Shown here: positions 60,087 to 64,000 of the stretch, piece after piece
Numbering within the stretch: the stretch's first letter is position 1
Layout: the number at the start of each line of letters is the position of its first letter
Source: Mercurialis annua
Lineage: Eukaryota > Streptophyta > Magnoliopsida > Malpighiales > Euphorbiaceae
Direction: 5' to 3'
DNA length: 64,000 bases
Assembly: GCF_937616625.2 (NCBI RefSeq)
Contig: NC_065576.1
Span: 7,814,501 to 7,878,500 of the forward strand
The notes under the pieces: generated by a model
The model's database searches: none
What the model was told of the DNA's origin: nothing
What the model saw: the letters and a program-made list of their open reading frames with translations, nothing else
Program-made: the position numbers and the translations under genes

Positions 60087-60194
60087 ACCAACGAGATATA
60101 GTTCAAATGGTATAAACGATAGACACAAAGTGTCAAGGTCGTGGGTTAAATTTTTCCCACAAGCGCTCCCCCCTCCCAATTATCAAAAAAAAAA
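60087..60194 (+). mobile_element. tRNA-derived SINE with 10-bp target duplication
   Basis: 108 bases from ACCAACGAGATATAGTTC to poly-A, flanked by aatagttcgt (60077-60086 and 60195-60204). Box A-like ATAGTTCAAATGGTATAAAC and box B-like GGTCGTGGGTTAAATTTT suggest a tRNA-derived Pol III promoter. Confidence 0.88.
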
Positions 60195-60260
60195 AATAGT
60201 TCGTTCTCGACATTGTTAAAATTTAAAATTAATGTTGTAATACAAAATACATGAATGATA

Positions 60261-60534
60261 CTCCTCCAGTCCATAATATTTGTCGCATTCGAAAATTATT
60301 TTTAATCCATAATATTAGTCATTTTAGAGTTTCAAAAAAAAAACATTTATTGCTATTTTTTTAAAATTTAGCCCTAGTAATAAATAACTTAATAAGGTTA
60401 AAAGAGCTAGTTAAACATAAAAATAGTAAAAAATAATATGGATAATTTAATAAAATTATATATAAATTAAAATATTAATTACTACTTTTTTAATCTATGA
60501 AAAATGGTCAAATGCGATAATATTATGGACGCAA
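60261..60534. mobile_element. Degenerate Stowaway-type MITE
   Basis: Ends CTCCTCCAGTCCATAATATT and, inverted, TTGCGTCCATAATATTATCG, flanked by TA. The interior matches the truncated copy at 60920-61140. Confidence 0.7.
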
Positions 60535-60563
60535 TAATTTGGCAATGAACCCTTACATTTATA

Positions 60564-60786
60564 GAGAGATTCTTAAGTAGACTAAGTCTACCACGTCATC
60601 CGTGAACTAACCTATCACATTATGACACTTCATTAAAATAGTGGCACTATGGTTATTTTATTTATTACTTATTTACACTTTTGAATAGAAATATTACGAT
60701 AGTACCATTATTTTAATGACGTGTTTTAATATGATAGGTTTAGTCCACGGATGACGTGGTGGACTGAGTATACCTAAGAATTTCTC
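60564..60786. mobile_element. Mutator-like MITE, family with 18980-19193
   Basis: Starts GAGAGATTCTTAAGTAGACT and ends, inverted, GAGAAATTCTTAGGTATACT. The 10-bp flanks tacatttata and tatatttata differ at one base. Confidence 0.88.
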
Positions 60787-60919
60787 TATATTTATAAGGT
60801 TCGAGGTGTTCAGTTATTAATTGTCAAACTTATATGTATATAATATTGGCGTAGCTGTCTTAACAATAGAATGGGGATTTGCCCTTCTTAATGTTTAATG
60901 GTTTTTTAAAATAATATTC

Positions 60920-61140
60920 ACTTCGGTTCTTAATAGTTATCGCTTTGAAAACAAAATTGGTTCAAAATATTTGTCAATTAGAATATTAAAAATATATATA
61001 TTGTTGTTTTCCAAGTTATCGTTATTAATAAATAGTATGGTGAAGTTAAAAAGACTAGTCAGATATAAAAATAGTACTAATAATTATTATGAATAATATA
61101 GTTAAAATATATTATAAATAGAGATATACTTATTAAAATA
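60920..61140. mobile_element. Truncated Stowaway-type copy
   Basis: GTTAAAAAGACTAGTCAGATATAAAAATAGTA and what follows match 60391-60470. Only the left arm is present; split similarity TTCGGTTCTTAATAGTTATCG at the start. Ends uncertain. Confidence 0.45.
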
Positions 61141-62474
61141 TTATGTATTTTGTGCTTAGTAATTTATATTTCAGAGTATGCCAAGAATAAATATGCAAAA
61201 CATGATGAACAGTCCTTTTTTTATTAGTTGAATATCACTCGCTGATTATTTTTTATTTTTTCGATATTTTTTGAATCTTTTTCTTCCATTTTCTCCTCCG
61301 ATTATCAGCTATATATTAATTTTATTCTATCTCTTCAACCTTCTTAAACCATAAACTTTTCATTTATTTGACTAGATTGAATTTAAAATAAAGCCAAAAC
61401 TTTTTTATAGATAAATATGAACAACTGAAATTTAAAAGCAATATTTTCTTGATTGATCACAATGATTATCCAATTATACTAAACAAATGTAATGAAGAGT
61501 TTATAATTTGTATCTCTCTTGTAGAATTTAAATATTTATTCTCTTCTGAGAGCAGTCTTTTGCAGTGCGTAATAAGTTAAAGGGGGACAATGTCTGCTTA
61601 TTTCTGGTAATATGATAAAGAGATTGGGGCAATATTTTATAAATTACAAAGGTTCCAAATATATGGCTAAGGTTCTGCCAGGAATGTTTTTCTTTTCTTG
61701 ATAATTTGGTCGTTTTAGAGGCTATTCAATTTTGTGATGGTTGTAGTGTCTAATTTGTCCTTGAGTTCCATAATTAGCCATAAAAAAAAATCAATTCAAT
61801 TTCAACATGTAAAGTCATTTATTTATATTTTGCAGTAGTCAAACAGTACTGTAGTTTTTTTAGGAACAGTGTTGCAATTAAATGACTGGGTTTGTTGTAA
61901 TTTGTAAATGAGCTTGCACTTGTTTTCAATTTTGGAAAAAGAAAATTTATGGATCTGTTTTTTGTGTTTTTTAAAAATTGGTGCTTTTTAGCGTGTGAAC
62001 ATGTCAGAGAATTATACCACAAAATAAAATTTTAAAAAATAACTAAGCGATTGTTAAAAGTTCTCAAAAGACGTTAAAAATTTAAAAAGTTTTTAAATAT
62101 ATCTTCTAAAAGCATTTGAAATTGAAAAAAAAAACTCCTATAATTGAAAAAACTAAAATTGACGATGTAGTTGAAATTGAGATTGAAAAAAATGTTAAAA
62201 ATAAAAAAAATGTAACTGCGATACAAATGATTTCATAAAACTAAAGCATTTGACATTGAATTCTCCTGAGAGTTTCACTGTTTTTGTTGATTTTAGCTAG
62301 GGTGTTCAATCGTTGCATTCTTCTATATATAGCGTGTGCAGAAAACTGTTAAATGATCAATTGCTTCTTAACTGCTAACGTTCCCACTTTCCACTTAACT
62401 GCCCAAGTTATTCAACTCCCTACTTTCTCCACTTTTATAAAAACTGTCAGTTTGAAAAACTGCCAGCGTGTGAT
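61141..62474. other. AT-rich intergenic sequence
   Basis: No supportable gene; short frames lack motifs. Confidence 0.5.
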
Positions 62475-62710
62475 AAAATTGAAGATCCTGAGTCGTAGAA
62501 AATTGAAGATCCTGACAAATTGGAAATTTGATAAATTGGAGATCCGGAGATCTTGAGCTAGAGCTATAGGAAAAATGGAGATCTTGAGCTATCGGCAAAC
62601 TGAAGATCTTAAAAAATTGGAGATCTGGGCCATCCGGCAAATTGGAGATCTTGCGCTATAGGCAAATTGGAGATTTTGAGTTATAGACAAATTGGAGATC
62701 CTGAGCTAAG
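62475..62710. repeat. Degenerate tandem repeat, ~28-bp unit
   Basis: AAATTGGAGATCTTGAGCTA and variants recur about eight times with spacing of 22-35 bases. Open frames on both strands here (QDLQF-like peptides) simply follow the period. Confidence 0.88.
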
Positions 62711-62767
62711 ATATCGAATTGTAGACTTATATGACTTCAACATCTCTTTAATTCTTTTGGAACTTAA

Positions 62768-63064
62768 GTAGCAATTTACCCCCTCAACTTGTAAGCAATG
62801 GGCAATTAGTATGGAAATTAACTTTGTGGGCAAATTAGTCATGAACTTGTATATTACGGGCAATTAGCCCCATTTTGGCAATTTGCCCCCTAAACTTGTA
62901 AGTTATTTGTTCCTTAATTGGCAATTTGCCCCATCAAATTTTAAGTTAATTTTTCAAAATCGGGCTAATTGTCCATAATCGGCAAGTTCATGACTAATTT
63001 GCCCACAAAGTTAATTTATATGTTAATTGCCCATTACTTACAAGTTGAGTGGGCAAATTGCTAC
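62768..63064. mobile_element. Fold-back MITE
   Basis: Arms of about 130 bases starting GTAGCAATTTACCCCCTCAA, with the complement TTGAGTGGGCAAATTGCTAC at the right. TAA flanks both ends (62765-62767, 63065-63067), which would fit a Harbinger/Tourist-type site but is short enough to be chance. Confidence 0.75.
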
Positions 63065-63400
63065 TAAAGTCATTCTTTTGGGCTCTTGGACTTTGAGCAA
63101 TTTTAATTTTGGTATACACATGATTTAAGTAGTATCATTTTTAAATTTAGATCAAAGCTATTATTTTTATTTTAATCTTTAGAAAATTATTGTTTTTAAG
63201 ATTTTAAAATATTGAATAATGAAAATCTCATTAGAAAAAGAAAATTCAGTTCAAAAAATATAAAAGTAACGTTAGTTAGAGAAAAAATATGACGTCGACC
63301 TAAATTCAAGAGTAATAATAATTAATTTTTATTTCTAATTTTAATAATGCACCCGGATCATTTTCCCCCATTTAAAAAAACGACAGGAAAGTATTTACAC
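63065..63400. other. AT-rich intergenic sequence
   Basis: Nothing recognised. Confidence 0.5.
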
Positions 63401-63967
63401 CATGGTTGTCAAAATCGACCTGAACCGGCCAGTTCAACCGAAATACCCGGGAACCGGTGCCTTGGCCGGTCCGAAACACGCAAAAAACCCTCTTTTTTAT
63501 AACCCGGCCAAAACTCGGTCGACCCGGCCAAAACTCGGTCGACCCGGTCCGAATTTAATGGATATTGTGGGTTTTTTTTTAATTTAGCTTAATTTTTTTC
63601 ACTCTAAACCAAATTATTTATTTATTTCAAACTTAATTATCAAATAACATACGTTAAAAGACATATATGTCCTATTATCTAATCAAATTACTCAATTAAA
63701 TAGAGATTCATATTGTTGTATAGAGATCGTTTGAAATGTTGAACTAAACTCTTTTGACAAAATATATTTATTCTTTATTTTAATTATTTGTTATAATTTA
63801 TGCAATATACAGTTATATTTCTCAATAATTATATTATATAAAATATTAGTTTCTCATAAAATTACATAAATAATTATGAAATATATTATTATTTTCAATC
63901 CTCAGTTTAACTTCGGTTCAATCATGTCCTTACCAGTTTGATGATTGAGTCGGTTCTGACAACATTG
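63401..63967. mobile_element. Non-autonomous hAT element
   Basis: Ends CATGGTTGTCAAAATCGAC and, inverted, CAATGTTGTCAGAACCGAC. Perfect 8-bp target duplication atttacac (63393-63400, 63968-63975). GGTCGACCCGGCCAAAACTC is repeated near 63500-63550. No transposase. Confidence 0.88.
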
Positions 63968-64000
63968 ATTTACACAGACTGTTCATTAATTATTAGAGTT

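Noticed and set aside
60087..60194. Functional tRNA gene
   Set aside because: Box motifs are present but no cloverleaf forms; poly-A tail and a 10-bp target duplication identify a SINE.
62353..62640. Frames with QDLQF-like or KILTNWK-like periodic peptides
   Set aside because: They follow the tandem repeat period on both strands.

Overview
This window looks like an AT-rich, transposon-dense stretch of a flowering-plant nuclear genome, probably a eudicot. The evidence is one spliced eight-exon gene for a plant MATE transporter, plus Copia, Gypsy-type, LINE, SINE, TRIM, CACTA, hAT, Mutator-like and Stowaway elements of plant type. I cannot name the species. There are no prokaryotic features. 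Most long open reading frames are shadows inside repeats.

Layout. 1-2220: the 5' part of a decayed Copia element on the minus strand (LTR, primer-binding site, gag-pol pseudogene with several stops), inserted in a LINE. 2221-2671 and 13015-13475: two halves of that LINE (zinc-knuckle ORF1 and start of the endonuclease). They are separated by 2672-13014, a very young 10.3-kb LTR element with ~3-kb LTRs that encodes only a gag-like protein (TR-GAG type). 13476-20634: AT-rich DNA with fold-back MITEs, a possible orphan exon and a long TA microsatellite. 20640-34575: a second nest, an older Copia-like element split by 21895-32509, another very young ~10.6-kb element with 3174-bp LTRs and no recognisable coding capacity (LARD type). 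34790-43519: fold-back MITEs, an RRM-containing LINE ORF1 relic, a SINE and a Stowaway. 44022-47255: the MATE gene, the only intact host gene seen. 47256-64000: SINEs, two non-autonomous hAT elements, TRIMs (one a mosaic array), a short CACTA element full of GCGACGGA inverted repeats, an LTR remnant in head-to-head inverted halves, more MITEs and a degenerate tandem repeat.

How it fits together. The two large young elements differ in sequence but share structure: an initiator-tRNA-Met-type primer site, a relic of a polymerase C-terminus beside the polypurine tract, similar LTR ends, a conserved pyrimidine/CAG module in the LTR, and a ~45-bp internal block in the same order and place. Neither encodes a polymerase, yet their LTR pairs are nearly identical, so both must have been mobilised recently by enzymes made elsewhere. 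This pair, with the TRIM mosaic array and the inverted LTR mosaic, is the most interesting content. All boundaries were read by eye from repeats, target-site duplications and splice signals.
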